This document shows positions 51,223 to 59,103 of a stretch of DNA of 64,000 nucleotides, in pieces; position 1 is the first letter of the stretch; each line of letters opens with the position of its first letter. The position numbers and the translations under genes are program-made. The stretch is from the NCBI GenBank assembly GCA_946553025.1, contig CAMNRM010000006.1, forward strand, positions 1-64,000, in the 5' to 3' direction. The notes below the pieces were generated by a model that was not told the origin of the DNA, made no database searches, and saw only the letters and a list, made by a program, of their open reading frames with translations. Origin of the DNA: an uncultured Clostridium sp. GTDB taxonomy: Bacteria > Bacillota > Clostridia > Lachnospirales > Lachnospiraceae.

Positions 51223-52992
51223 GTGAAATTTCTTCTCGTAGCAATTAATGCAAAATATATTCATTCCAACCTGGCCGTATATAGCTTAAAAGCCTATGCC
51301 GAGCAATATGTTCTTTCGGCAGAGGCTCTGCCGTGTCCGGTGGAGATTGAACTGGGTGAATATACGATTAATCACTCCTGTCCGAAGATTTTAGGAGATA
51401 TTTTTGAAAAAAAGCCGGATGTTGTGGGATTTTCCTGCTATATCTGGAATATGGAATATGTAAGGCAGCTTCTTTGGGATCTTCCTAAAGTTCTTCCCGG
51501 GGTGAACATCTGGCTGGGCGGGCCGGAGGTTTCTTTTTGTGCGGAAAAACTTATGGGAGAGTTTCCCTGTCTGGAAGGGGTGATGCGGGGAGAAGGCGAG
51601 AGGGCATTTGCCGGGTTAGTGCGCTGCTATGCACAGGGGCCAAAGAGGGCGTCCGGGGAAAGTGCCGGATGGGAGAAGATTCCGGGCATTGTCTGGCGGG
51701 ATCGGGAAAGCCGTATAGTAAGCAATCCGATAGAGCCTGCGATGAATCTGTCAGAGATTCCGTTTCCCTATGCGCAGGAATGGATGAAGGATCTGGATTT
51801 TTCGCACCGGATTATCTACTATGAGAGCAGCCGGGGCTGCCCGTTTTCCTGCAGCTACTGTCTGTCCTCGGTGGATAAGCAGGTGCGGTTTCGGGATTTG
51901 GATCTGGTCTTTAAGGAACTGCAGTTTTTTCTGGATCGGAAGGTTTTGCAGGTAAAGTTTGTGGATCGCACCTTTAATGCGAAACGAAGCCATTCGGCAG
52001 CGATCTGGAACTATCTTCTGGCGCACGATAACGGGGTGACAAATTTTCACTTTGAAATCGGCGCAGACCTTTTACAGGAAGAAGATTTGGATATACTGAA
52101 AAAGATGAGGCCGGGGCTGATACAGCTGGAAATCGGCGTACAGACGGCAAATCCACGGACGATTCAGGAAATTCGACGGACGATGGATATCGATGTGCTG
52201 GAACGGGTGGTTGCCGGGATTAGGGCCGGAAAAAACATCCATCAGCACCTGGATTTAATTGCAGGGCTTCCCTATGAAGATCTGGAAAGCTTCAGGTCGT
52301 CTTTTGACCGGGTCTATATGATGCATCCGGATCAGCTTCAGCTTGGCTTTTTAAAAGTTTTGCAGGGGTCGCGGATGGAGGCGTGCAAAGAAGATTACGG
52401 GCTTTCCTTTACGGCCCTGCCGCCCTATGAGGTGCTGGGCACAAACTGGTTAAGCTACAGCGATATCCGGCAGTTAAAAGCTGTGGAAGAAATGGTGGAG
52501 GTTTACTATAACAGCGGTCAGTTTGTGTGGACGATGAAATGTCTGGAGGGCTTATTTTCCCGTCCGGTGGAGATATTTGAAGCATTGGCCGGATGGTATA
52601 AGCAGGAAGGGTTGCCGGAAGTAAACCACAGCCGCCAGACCCGGTATGCGGCTTTATTTGCCTTTATCTGCCAGAATTTTCCCAAAGAAACGGAGCGGTT
52701 TCGGGACAGCCTGACCGTAGATTTATATCTGCGGGAGAAGGTGAAAACAAGGCCGGATTTTGCCAGGGATCTGCGTCCTTACCGGGAAGAGATAAGAAAG
52801 ATTTACCAGCAGGAAGAAAGAGAACGCCGTTATCTTCCGGACTATACCGAATTTGATTCCCGGCAGATGGAGCGTATAACCCATCTGGAGGTGCTTGAAG
52901 ACGGAAGAATGCTTCTTTTTGATTACAGAAACCGCGATCCGCTGTCATACAATGCCCGGGTGGTTTTATACAGGGGAGAAAAAAAGCAATGA
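51223..52992 (+). CDS. B12-binding radical SAM protein with DUF4080
   Basis: 589 residues from the GTG at 51223; the track's ATG at 51190 lies in a repetitive GAAGATGCAGG leader. An N-terminal cobalamin-binding domain (LVAINAKYIHSNLAVYSLK; GFSCYIWNMEYVRQLL) is followed by the radical SAM cluster motif RGCPFSCSYC near residue 205 and the TIM-like barrel ending LQLGFLKVLQGSRMEACKED. The C-terminal ~190 residues are DUF4080. Such proteins are widespread in Clostridia but their substrates are unknown. Methyl transfer to an unactivated carbon or RNA/protein modification are typical guesses. Its stop overlaps the start of the exonuclease gene. Confidence 0.88.
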   Translation: MKFLLVAINAKYIHSNLAVYSLKAYAEQYVLSAEALPCPVEIELGEYTINHSCPKILGDIFEKKPDVVGFSCYIWNMEYVRQLLWDLPKVLPGVNIWLGGPEVSFCAEKLMGEFPCLEGVMRGEGERAFAGLVRCYAQGPKRASGESAGWEKIPGIVWRDRESRIVSNPIEPAMNLSEIPFPYAQEWMKDLDFSHRIIYYESSRGCPFSCSYCLSSVDKQVRFRDLDLVFKELQFFLDRKVLQVKFVDRTFNAKRSHSAAIWNYLLAHDNGVTNFHFEIGADLLQEEDLDILKKMRPGLIQLEIGVQTANPRTIQEIRRTMDIDVLERVVAGIRAGKNIHQHLDLIAGLPYEDLESFRSSFDRVYMMHPDQLQLGFLKVLQGSRMEACKEDYGLSFTALPPYEVLGTNWLSYSDIRQLKAVEEMVEVYYNSGQFVWTMKCLEGLFSRPVEIFEALAGWYKQEGLPEVNHSRQTRYAALFAFICQNFPKETERFRDSLTVDLYLREKVKTRPDFARDLRPYREEIRKIYQQEERERRYLPDYTEFDSRQMERITHLEVLEDGRMLLFDYRNRDPLSYNARVVLYRGEKKQ

Positions 52993-53846
52993 TAAATTCG
53001 TATATTTCCATCGATCTGGAAACAACCGGGCTAAATCCGAAGAAGGAGAGGATTATTGAAATCGGTGCCCTGCGGGTGGTGGAGGGGGAGGTTTTGGAAA
53101 CATTTCATACGCTGGTGAATCCCTACCGCCCTCTGCCGCCCCAGATTCAGGAACTGACCGGGATAACGGATGCAATGCTGCAATCCTGTCCGGATACGGC
53201 GCAGGTTATCCCCAAACTCCTTGATTTTTGCCAGGAACTTCCTCTTCTGGGGCACAAGATTTTATTTGACTATGCCTTTATAAAGCGGGCAGCCGTGAAT
53301 ATGGGGAGGGAATGGGAGCGGGACGGTGTGGATACACTTGTCCTGGCCCGCCGCTTTATGCCGCGGGAGGAGAAAAAAAGCCTGGCTGCGGCCTGCGCCT
53401 TCTACGGGGTGGAAGGGGAGGGCTGGCACCGGGCCCTGGCGGACGCCTGCCGTACTCACAGGCTTTACCAGAAATTAAAAACATTGTACGGGGAAGCAAA
53501 TAAGGACGCTTTTATGGCAAAAAGACTTGTGTATAAGAGCAAGAAGGAGCAGCCTGCGGCAAAAAGGCAAAAAGAACGCTTGCAGGAATTGCTAAAATAT
53601 CATAGAATAGAAGCACCTGTGCAAATGGATGATTTAACGAGGAATGAAGCCTCCAGGCTTACCGACCGGATATTGTCAGCTTATGGAAGACCCGGCACAG
53701 GGGGAAACCGTATGTTTGTCGGCGGTAATAAGGAAATCCGATGGGATAGCAGTATATTATTTGGCAGCAACAGGGAAACCCCGGAGGCAGAACAGAATGC
53801 AGGGATGAAAAAAGAGGTGAAAGTCAATGATGAATCTGCGCGATAA
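52989..53846 (+). CDS. DEDDh 3'-5' exonuclease (DNA polymerase III epsilon-like)
   Basis: 285 residues; the N-terminal ~165 residues are the exonuclease with SIDLETTGLNPKKERIIEIG (DxE), LLGHKILFDYAFIKR and WHRALADACRTHRLY (HxxxxD), so DEDDh residues are present. The remaining ~120 residues are a basic, unrecognised tail (KSKKEQPAAKRQKERLQELL). It starts 4 bases before the radical SAM stop. Likely a standalone proofreading or repair exonuclease. The 34-aa membrane peptide gene starts inside its last 20 bases. Confidence 0.9.
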   Translation: MINSYISIDLETTGLNPKKERIIEIGALRVVEGEVLETFHTLVNPYRPLPPQIQELTGITDAMLQSCPDTAQVIPKLLDFCQELPLLGHKILFDYAFIKRAAVNMGREWERDGVDTLVLARRFMPREEKKSLAAACAFYGVEGEGWHRALADACRTHRLYQKLKTLYGEANKDAFMAKRLVYKSKKEQPAAKRQKERLQELLKYHRIEAPVQMDDLTRNEASRLTDRILSAYGRPGTGGNRMFVGGNKEIRWDSSILFGSNRETPEAEQNAGMKKEVKVNDESAR

Positions 53847-53931
53847 TAAGACCAGGAAAATTGTATCCACGATTATTGTGGTTTTGCTGATTGCGGCGAT
53901 GGTGGCACCCATGCTTCCTATGCTGCGTTAG
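53827..53931 (+). CDS. 34-residue single-helix membrane peptide, not in the ORF track
   Basis: ATG at 53827 with GAGGTG 7 bases upstream; reads MMNLRDNKTRKIVSTIIVVL and then a hydrophobic stretch to PMLR. Positive residues before and few after the helix predict N-inside orientation. It overlaps the exonuclease stop and ends 14 bases before the VanW start, so it lies inside an operon. I recall similar one-helix peptides in Lachnospiraceae beside VanW or exonuclease genes but cannot name a family. The good ribosome site and operon fit argue for a real gene. Confidence 0.65.
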   Translation: MMNLRDNKTRKIVSTIIVVLLIAAMVAPMLPMLR

Positions 53932-53945
53932 CTTTGAGGAGTAGT

Positions 53946-55475
53946 ATGAGGAAAAGATGGTTGCAGGCAGGGCCGTTTTTGATGGCAGCTGCTTTTAGTT
54001 TATTTGGAGTTTCGCCGGCTGCCGGGGCGGTTCGTCTTCCGGCGGGGCTTTTTGTCGAAGGACAGAGTTTATCCGGCTTTACCAGAGAGGAGGCAAAGCA
54101 GGCAGTTTCGGCGTGGGTTGCCCTGCTGAGCGGCCAGATTATTATATTAAATATTCAGGGAAATCCTGCGGCGGCAACCGCGGGGGATCTCGGTGTCTAC
54201 TGGAATAATGAAGCGGCAATCGATCAGGTGATTGACGACTATGAAAACAGCAGCCTTTTAAAGCGCTACCTGAGCGCGGCTGACTGGCAAAAAGAGCCGC
54301 TGACCCTTCCGGTGGAGATGGTGGTGCCGGACGGAGCCGTGCAGCTTTTTGTGGAGCAGAGCTGCCAGAACCAGGGTGTTGCCAGCCAGGACGCGACGAT
54401 TACCCGGGAAAACGGTCAGTTCATCGTTACGCCGGAGGTTGCAGGGCTGGAAGTCGATATCGAGGCGACACAAAATGCCTTAAAGGATGCGCTTGCGGGG
54501 GGACTTGGGCAGGAGATTATCGTTGATGCGGTGATCCGGGAAAGCCAGCCGATGATTACGGCAGCGCAGCTGGGGATGATTCAGGATGTTCTGGGAACGT
54601 TTTCCACGGATTTTTCCAGCAGCGGGAGTGCGCGATCGACGAACCTCTCCGTAGGCGCTGAAAAAATCAACGGCCATGTGCTGATGCCGGGGCAAACTTT
54701 ATCCGGCTATGCCTGTCTGCAGCCGTTTACGGTGGAAAACGGCTACCGCACGGCCGCCGCCTACGAAAACGGGCAGGTGGTGGACAGCATCGGCGGCGGG
54801 GTGTGCCAGATTGCAACGACACTTTATAACGCGGCGCTTTTAGCGGAACTCGAGATTACCCAGAGGCAGAACCATTCGATGATTGTGGGCTATGTCAAGC
54901 CCTCGCAGGATGCAGCCATTGCCGGAACATTTAAGGATATCAAGGTGACCAATCCCTACAGCACGCCGATTTATATCGAGGGCTATACGAAGGGGAGGAC
55001 GCTGACCTTTACCATATACGGGCTGGAGGTTCGGCCGCAGAACCGGCAGATTCGGTTTGAATCCGAAACCTTAAGCACTGTAAACCCGGGAAATCCCAAG
55101 GAAGTGCTGAATCCCGCCCTTCCGCCGGGCACGCGAAAACAGGTGCAGTCGGCGCATCGCGGATTAAAATCGCGGTTGTGGAAGATTGTAACGATAGACG
55201 GCGTGGAAACCGAACGGCAGCTTTTAAGTACGGATACGTACAATGCTTCGCCGGCGATTGTCCAGGTAGGCCCGGCGGTGCATGTTCCTCTGCCTCAGGT
55301 GCCGCAGGTTACTGTGCCGGTGCTGCCTCTTCCGGAAACGCTTCCGGCACTTCCCCAGGAAACTCCGGCTGTACAGCCTGGCGCGGCACAGGAGAGCACA
55401 GCGACGCCTTTTGCAGGAATTCCGGTTCCGGCGGTTCCGGTAATTCCTCAGATTCCAGGAAATGGGATGGAATAA
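53946..55475 (+). CDS. VanW-family protein, secreted
   Basis: 509 residues from the ATG at 53946 with GAGGAG just upstream; the track's TTG start is inside that site. Signal peptide AGPFLMAAAFSLFGVSPAAG. Next are a putative peptidoglycan-binding/YoaR-type domain (residues ~25-210) and the VanW domain with RSTNLSVGAEKINGHVLMPG, VVDSIGGGVCQIATTLYNAA and RQNHSMIVGY. A Pro/Val/Ala-rich C-terminal tail (VPQVTVPVLPLPETLPALPQ) probably spans the wall. VanW proteins are found with glycopeptide resistance and in clostridial envelope genes; no catalytic activity is proven and no van operon is nearby. Confidence 0.9.
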   Translation: MRKRWLQAGPFLMAAAFSLFGVSPAAGAVRLPAGLFVEGQSLSGFTREEAKQAVSAWVALLSGQIIILNIQGNPAAATAGDLGVYWNNEAAIDQVIDDYENSSLLKRYLSAADWQKEPLTLPVEMVVPDGAVQLFVEQSCQNQGVASQDATITRENGQFIVTPEVAGLEVDIEATQNALKDALAGGLGQEIIVDAVIRESQPMITAAQLGMIQDVLGTFSTDFSSSGSARSTNLSVGAEKINGHVLMPGQTLSGYACLQPFTVENGYRTAAAYENGQVVDSIGGGVCQIATTLYNAALLAELEITQRQNHSMIVGYVKPSQDAAIAGTFKDIKVTNPYSTPIYIEGYTKGRTLTFTIYGLEVRPQNRQIRFESETLSTVNPGNPKEVLNPALPPGTRKQVQSAHRGLKSRLWKIVTIDGVETERQLLSTDTYNASPAIVQVGPAVHVPLPQVPQVTVPVLPLPETLPALPQETPAVQPGAAQESTATPFAGIPVPAVPVIPQIPGNGME

Positions 55476-55480
55476 GCAGG

Positions 55481-56110
55481 ATGAAGACAGGAAAAAACAC
55501 AGGAAAAGAAGGAAAGATCATCGAAGATAAGAAGGTAAGGCCGGGAGAACTTTTTGTGGTGGCAGGTTCCATCGGGCAAATCGGCATCCGGACGCTTTTA
55601 GCGGAAAAACCGGACTGGTTTAGCCCCTGGTTTTCTGCCTCGTATCTGGAACGTATTTTGCAGGAAGAGGAACCGTATTTATTCGATGAGGAGAAGCCGT
55701 TAAAGGAGCTTGCCGATCGCTTTGGGATAACCGGGTGGAGGGCCGTGGGGGAAGGAGGAATCCTTAAGGCTGTCTGGGATTTCTCGGGGGAGCAGGGGAT
55801 TGGCTTGTCTTTTGGCCTTCGCCGGATTCCGGTGAAGCAGCATGTGATTGAACTCTGCGAGCAGTGCGGTGCAAACCCCTATGCGCTCTGGTGCGGAAGA
55901 TGTCTTTTGCTGACGGCAAAAGAGGGCTGGCAGCTTGCCCAAAACCTGCGGGAGCAGGGTATGGAAGCCGAAGTGATTGGCGCAGCCGAAGCGGGCATTG
56001 CCCGAAGAATCTGCCACGGGGAAGACGGGACGGGCTACCTGGAACGGCCGAGAGAAGACGAACTTTACCGTCTGCTGGGAAGGGACGGGTTAAAGCCGGC
56101 GGGTCAGTAA
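55481..56110 (+). CDS. PurM/AIR-synthase C-domain-like protein
   Basis: 209 residues from the ATG at 55481; the track ORF runs 100 residues upstream in the wrong frame over the VanW end. The sequence (ELFVVAGSIGQIGIRTLLAE; CEQCGANPYALWCGRCLLLT; a GMEAEVIGAAEAGIARRI) resembles the C-terminal domain of AIR synthase-related proteins such as HypE or ThiL, without the N-terminal ATP-binding half. Function is unknown; several Clostridia carry such half-proteins. It begins 5 bases after the VanW stop. Confidence 0.72.
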   Translation: MKTGKNTGKEGKIIEDKKVRPGELFVVAGSIGQIGIRTLLAEKPDWFSPWFSASYLERILQEEEPYLFDEEKPLKELADRFGITGWRAVGEGGILKAVWDFSGEQGIGLSFGLRRIPVKQHVIELCEQCGANPYALWCGRCLLLTAKEGWQLAQNLREQGMEAEVIGAAEAGIARRICHGEDGTGYLERPREDELYRLLGRDGLKPAGQ

Positions 56111-56159
56111 AGGAATTAAAACGATAAAACATACGCAGGAAAATAAAGGAGGAACGACT

Positions 56160-56642
56160 ATGCGGGAAAAGATTCTGGCAGTTATTGAGAAAAACAGCCG
56201 GATTGATCTTAAGGATCTGGCGATTCTTTTAGGAGAAAGTGAAGTTGCCGTGGCGAATGAAATTGCCCAGATGGAAAAGGAACATATTATCTGCGGCTAC
56301 CACACCCTGATCAACTGGGACAATACAAGTGACGAAAAGGTGGTTGCCTTAATTGAAGTTAAAGTAACACCGCAGCGAGGGATGGGGTTTGATAAGATTG
56401 CCGAGAGGATTTATCAGTACAGCGAGGTGAATGCCGTGTACCTGATGTCCGGCGCGTTTGACTTTACGGTATTTATCGAGGGAAAGACCATGCGTCAGGT
56501 GGCGCAGTTTGTTTCGGAGCGGCTCTCCCCGATGGAATCCGTGCTGAGCACGGCGACCCATTTTGTACTGAAAAAATACAAGGATCATGGAACGGTAATT
56601 GCTGCTCCGGTCCAGGATGAAAGGATGCTGATTACCCCATGA
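56160..56642 (+). CDS. Lrp/AsnC-family regulator
   Basis: 160 residues with an N-terminal Lrp helix-turn-helix (KNSRIDLKDLAILLGESEVAV) and a RAM ligand domain (VNAVYLMSGAFDFTVFIEG). AAAGGAGG lies before the ATG. The stop overlaps the start of the aminotransferase gene (ATGA), so the regulator probably responds to an amino acid handled by that enzyme. Confidence 0.93.
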   Translation: MREKILAVIEKNSRIDLKDLAILLGESEVAVANEIAQMEKEHIICGYHTLINWDNTSDEKVVALIEVKVTPQRGMGFDKIAERIYQYSEVNAVYLMSGAFDFTVFIEGKTMRQVAQFVSERLSPMESVLSTATHFVLKKYKDHGTVIAAPVQDERMLITP

Positions 56643-57820
56643 GAAATCCCTTATCTGATAAAGTAACCGCTATTGAGCCGTCGGGAATCCGGAAGTTTTT
56701 TGATATTGTCAGCGAGATGAAGGATGCCGTTTCCCTGGGTGTGGGCGAGCCGGATTTTGACACGCCCTGGCATATCCGGGAGGAGGGTATTTACTCTCTG
56801 GAAAAGGGACGCACCTTTTATACGTCCAATGCCGGGTTAAAGGAACTGCGTGAGGAAATCTGCAGATATCTGAGCCGGCGCATGAATTTAAGCTATGATC
56901 CCCTGCATGAGGTTATGGTAACGGTGGGCGGAAGCGAAGCCATCGACGCGGCGCTTCGGGCGATGATTAACCCCGGCGATGAGGTTTTGATTCCCCAGCC
57001 AAGCTTTGTATCCTATGTGCCGTGTACGATTATGGCGGACGGAAAGCCGGTGATTATCGAGCTGGAGGAAAAGGATCAGTTTAAACTGACGAAAGAAAAA
57101 CTTCTGGAAAAGATAACGCCGAAGACAAAGATTTTAGTTATGCCTTTCCCGAACAATCCGACCGGGGCAATTATGGAAAAGGAAGAACTGGCCGAGATTG
57201 CCGAGATTGTGGAAGAAAAAGATTTATTTGTGATTTCGGATGAGATTTATTCGGAACTCTGTTATCTTGGAGAGCCGGTATCGATTGCGTCTTTTCCGGG
57301 AATGCGGGAGAGAACCGTAGTGATTAACGGTTTTTCCAAAGCCTATGCGATGACCGGATGGCGTCTTGGCTATGCCTGCGCCCCTGCCAATATCCTTGCG
57401 CAGATGTTAAAAATCCATCAGTTTGCCATTATGTGCGCACCGACCACCAGCCAGTATGCGGCAGTTTCCGCCCTGAAAAACGGGGATAAGGATGTGGAAA
57501 TCATGCGTGAATCCTACAACCAGCGCCGCCGTTATCTTCTCCACGCCTTTAAGGAGATGGGCCTGGACTGCTTTGAACCCTTTGGGGCCTTCTATGCCTT
57601 CCCCAGTATTAAGCGTTTTGGCATGAGTTCGGATGAATTTGCCAACCGTCTTCTGCGGGAGGAAAAGGTGGCGGTCGTTCCCGGTACGGCTTTTGGAAGC
57701 TGCGGTGAAGGCTACCTTCGTATTTCCTACGCCTATTCCTTAGAGAGCCTGAAAGAGGCATTAGGGCGGCTGGAGCGCTTTGTAAAGAAGCTGGACGGCT
57801 GCAGTGAGGGCGTAAGATGA
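56639..57820 (+). CDS. class I/II PLP-dependent aminotransferase
   Basis: 393 residues, fold type I. Key features are the PLP lysine in INGFSKAYAMTGWRLGYA, VGEPDFDTPWHIREEGIYSL near the start, MPFPNNPTGAIMEKEE and the late RISYAYSLESLKEAL. The family includes aspartate, aromatic and branched-chain amino acid transaminases, and the YDxxRFA-type motif is not decisive for substrate. It is coupled by 4-base overlaps to both the Lrp regulator gene before and trmL after. Confidence 0.95.
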   Translation: MRNPLSDKVTAIEPSGIRKFFDIVSEMKDAVSLGVGEPDFDTPWHIREEGIYSLEKGRTFYTSNAGLKELREEICRYLSRRMNLSYDPLHEVMVTVGGSEAIDAALRAMINPGDEVLIPQPSFVSYVPCTIMADGKPVIIELEEKDQFKLTKEKLLEKITPKTKILVMPFPNNPTGAIMEKEELAEIAEIVEEKDLFVISDEIYSELCYLGEPVSIASFPGMRERTVVINGFSKAYAMTGWRLGYACAPANILAQMLKIHQFAIMCAPTTSQYAAVSALKNGDKDVEIMRESYNQRRRYLLHAFKEMGLDCFEPFGAFYAFPSIKRFGMSSDEFANRLLREEKVAVVPGTAFGSCGEGYLRISYAYSLESLKEALGRLERFVKKLDGCSEGVR

Positions 57821-58305
57821 ATATTGTCCTCTACGAACCGGAGATGCCGGCAAATACCGGAAATATCGGCCGAACCTGTGTAGCCACAAAGACCTGCCTG
57901 CACCTGATTGAACCCCTGGGCTTTAAGCTGAATGAAAAGGCGGTAAAGAAGGCAGGGCTGGATTACTGGGATAAGCTGGAATTAAAGGTCTACTGTAATT
58001 TTGAAGAATTTTTGGAGAAAAATCCAGGTGCAAAACTCTACCTGGCGACAACCAAGGCCAAAAAAGTCTATACCGAGGTTTCCTATGCGCCGGACGATTA
58101 TCTGATGTTCGGTCCGGAAAGCCGGGGCATACCCGAAGAGATCCTGATTCGCTATCCGGATTCCTGTATCCGGATTCCCATGTGGGGCGATATCCGTTCG
58201 CTGAACCTGTCCAATTCTGCCGCTGTCGTTCTCTACGAGGCCCTGCGCCAGAACCGCTTTCAGGGAATGACCATGGAAGGAAACCTGCATCATCTTCAGT
58301 GGTGA
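57817..58305 (+). CDS. trmL: tRNA (cytidine(34)-2'-O)-methyltransferase TrmL
   Basis: 162 residues, SPOUT fold: PEMPANTGNIGRTCVATKTC, LMFGPESRGIPEEIL and IRSLNLSNSAAVVLYEALRQ are the TrmL signatures, including the knotted AdoMet loop. It methylates the wobble ribose of tRNA-Leu isoacceptors. Start overlaps the aminotransferase stop (ATGA). It is the last gene of the three-gene unit, followed by a terminator-like hairpin. Confidence 0.95.
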   Translation: MNIVLYEPEMPANTGNIGRTCVATKTCLHLIEPLGFKLNEKAVKKAGLDYWDKLELKVYCNFEEFLEKNPGAKLYLATTKAKKVYTEVSYAPDDYLMFGPESRGIPEEILIRYPDSCIRIPMWGDIRSLNLSNSAAVVLYEALRQNRFQGMTMEGNLHHLQW

Positions 58306-58339
58306 AACACACACAGAATAAAGGAAATAATGAATAAAT

Positions 58340-58390
58340 AACCTGCCAGGTGCCTATAATAGAAGCAAAAAAGGTACAGGCAGGTTTTTT
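58340..58390 (+). terminator. terminator of the trmL operon abutting the yyaC start
   Basis: AACCTGCC pairs with GGCAGGTT over a 31-base loop and continues into TTTTTT. The T tract ends at the base before the yyaC ATG. The loop contains TATAAT (58355), a possible -10 for yyaC. Confidence 0.6.
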
Positions 58391-59002
58391 ATGAGCGTTT
58401 TTGAGTATTTTGGTGTCCGGTCCAGACCGGAAATCTTTTATTATAATACACGGCCGGAATATAAACCGCGGGCGCTGGCGATAAAACTGGCAGAACTGAT
58501 CCGGGAGGAGATGAAGGGCGGAAAAAAGGGTATCGTTTTTCTCTGTATCGGAACCGATCGATCAACGGGCGACAGCCTGGGACCGTTAATCGGACATAAG
58601 CTTTTGGAGCGGGGACTCAAAGGAAAAGCTTTTCGCCAGGCTGCGGTGTTCGGCACCCTGGATCGGCCCGTCCATGCGATGAATCTGGAGCAGTATCATG
58701 CGTTTGTCCTGAAAAATTTTCCTGACCGCGTCGTGGTGGCTATCGACGCATCGGTGGGAAACCGCGAGCACGTCGGCTATGTGACCCTGGGAAAAGGTGC
58801 CTTAAAGCCCGGGCTTGGCGTGAGCAAGAATTTAAGCGAGGTGGGCGATATCTTTATCACGGGAATTGTGGGCGGTTGTACAAGCTTTGACCCGGTGATG
58901 CTTCAGAGCATCCGCCTTTCGGTGGTTATGCATCTGGCGGACTGCATCTGTGAAAGCATAGGGCTTGTCGAAAACTTATGGGATTTTCCACCAGTGATTT
59001 GA
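58391..59002 (+). CDS. yyaC: YyaC-family (DUF1256) spore protease-like protein
   Basis: 203 residues with GIVFLCIGTDRSTGDSLGPLIG, DASVGNREHVGYVTLGKG and GIVGGCTSFDPVMLQSIRLS, the DUF1256 family related to the germination protease GPR. Present in endospore formers, so the organism is probably a sporulator or a descendant of one. The start codon directly follows the terminator T tract and has no good ribosome site, so expression may depend on a promoter inside that hairpin or on structure. Length and N-terminus (VFEYFGVRSRPEIFYYN) agree with this start. Confidence 0.9.
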   Translation: MSVFEYFGVRSRPEIFYYNTRPEYKPRALAIKLAELIREEMKGGKKGIVFLCIGTDRSTGDSLGPLIGHKLLERGLKGKAFRQAAVFGTLDRPVHAMNLEQYHAFVLKNFPDRVVVAIDASVGNREHVGYVTLGKGALKPGLGVSKNLSEVGDIFITGIVGGCTSFDPVMLQSIRLSVVMHLADCICESIGLVENLWDFPPVI

Positions 59003-59103
59003 CAATTTTTTCAATTTACCTGTGCTATGCTGTTTTCTAATCCTTACGTGCAATCGTGTGCGCACTGCGCTGCGGCTGTAATCTTAAGAAAGCAGGTGAA
59101 TCT

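Noticed and set aside
55178-55480. Upstream extension of the PurM-C-like ORF
   Set aside because: Gly/Ser-rich out-of-frame reading of the VanW tail; the ATG at 55481 begins the recognisable domain.
58999-59028. Promoter for the LysM gene
   Set aside because: TTGACA is perfect but no good -10 lies at 16-18 bases; kept only as a remark.
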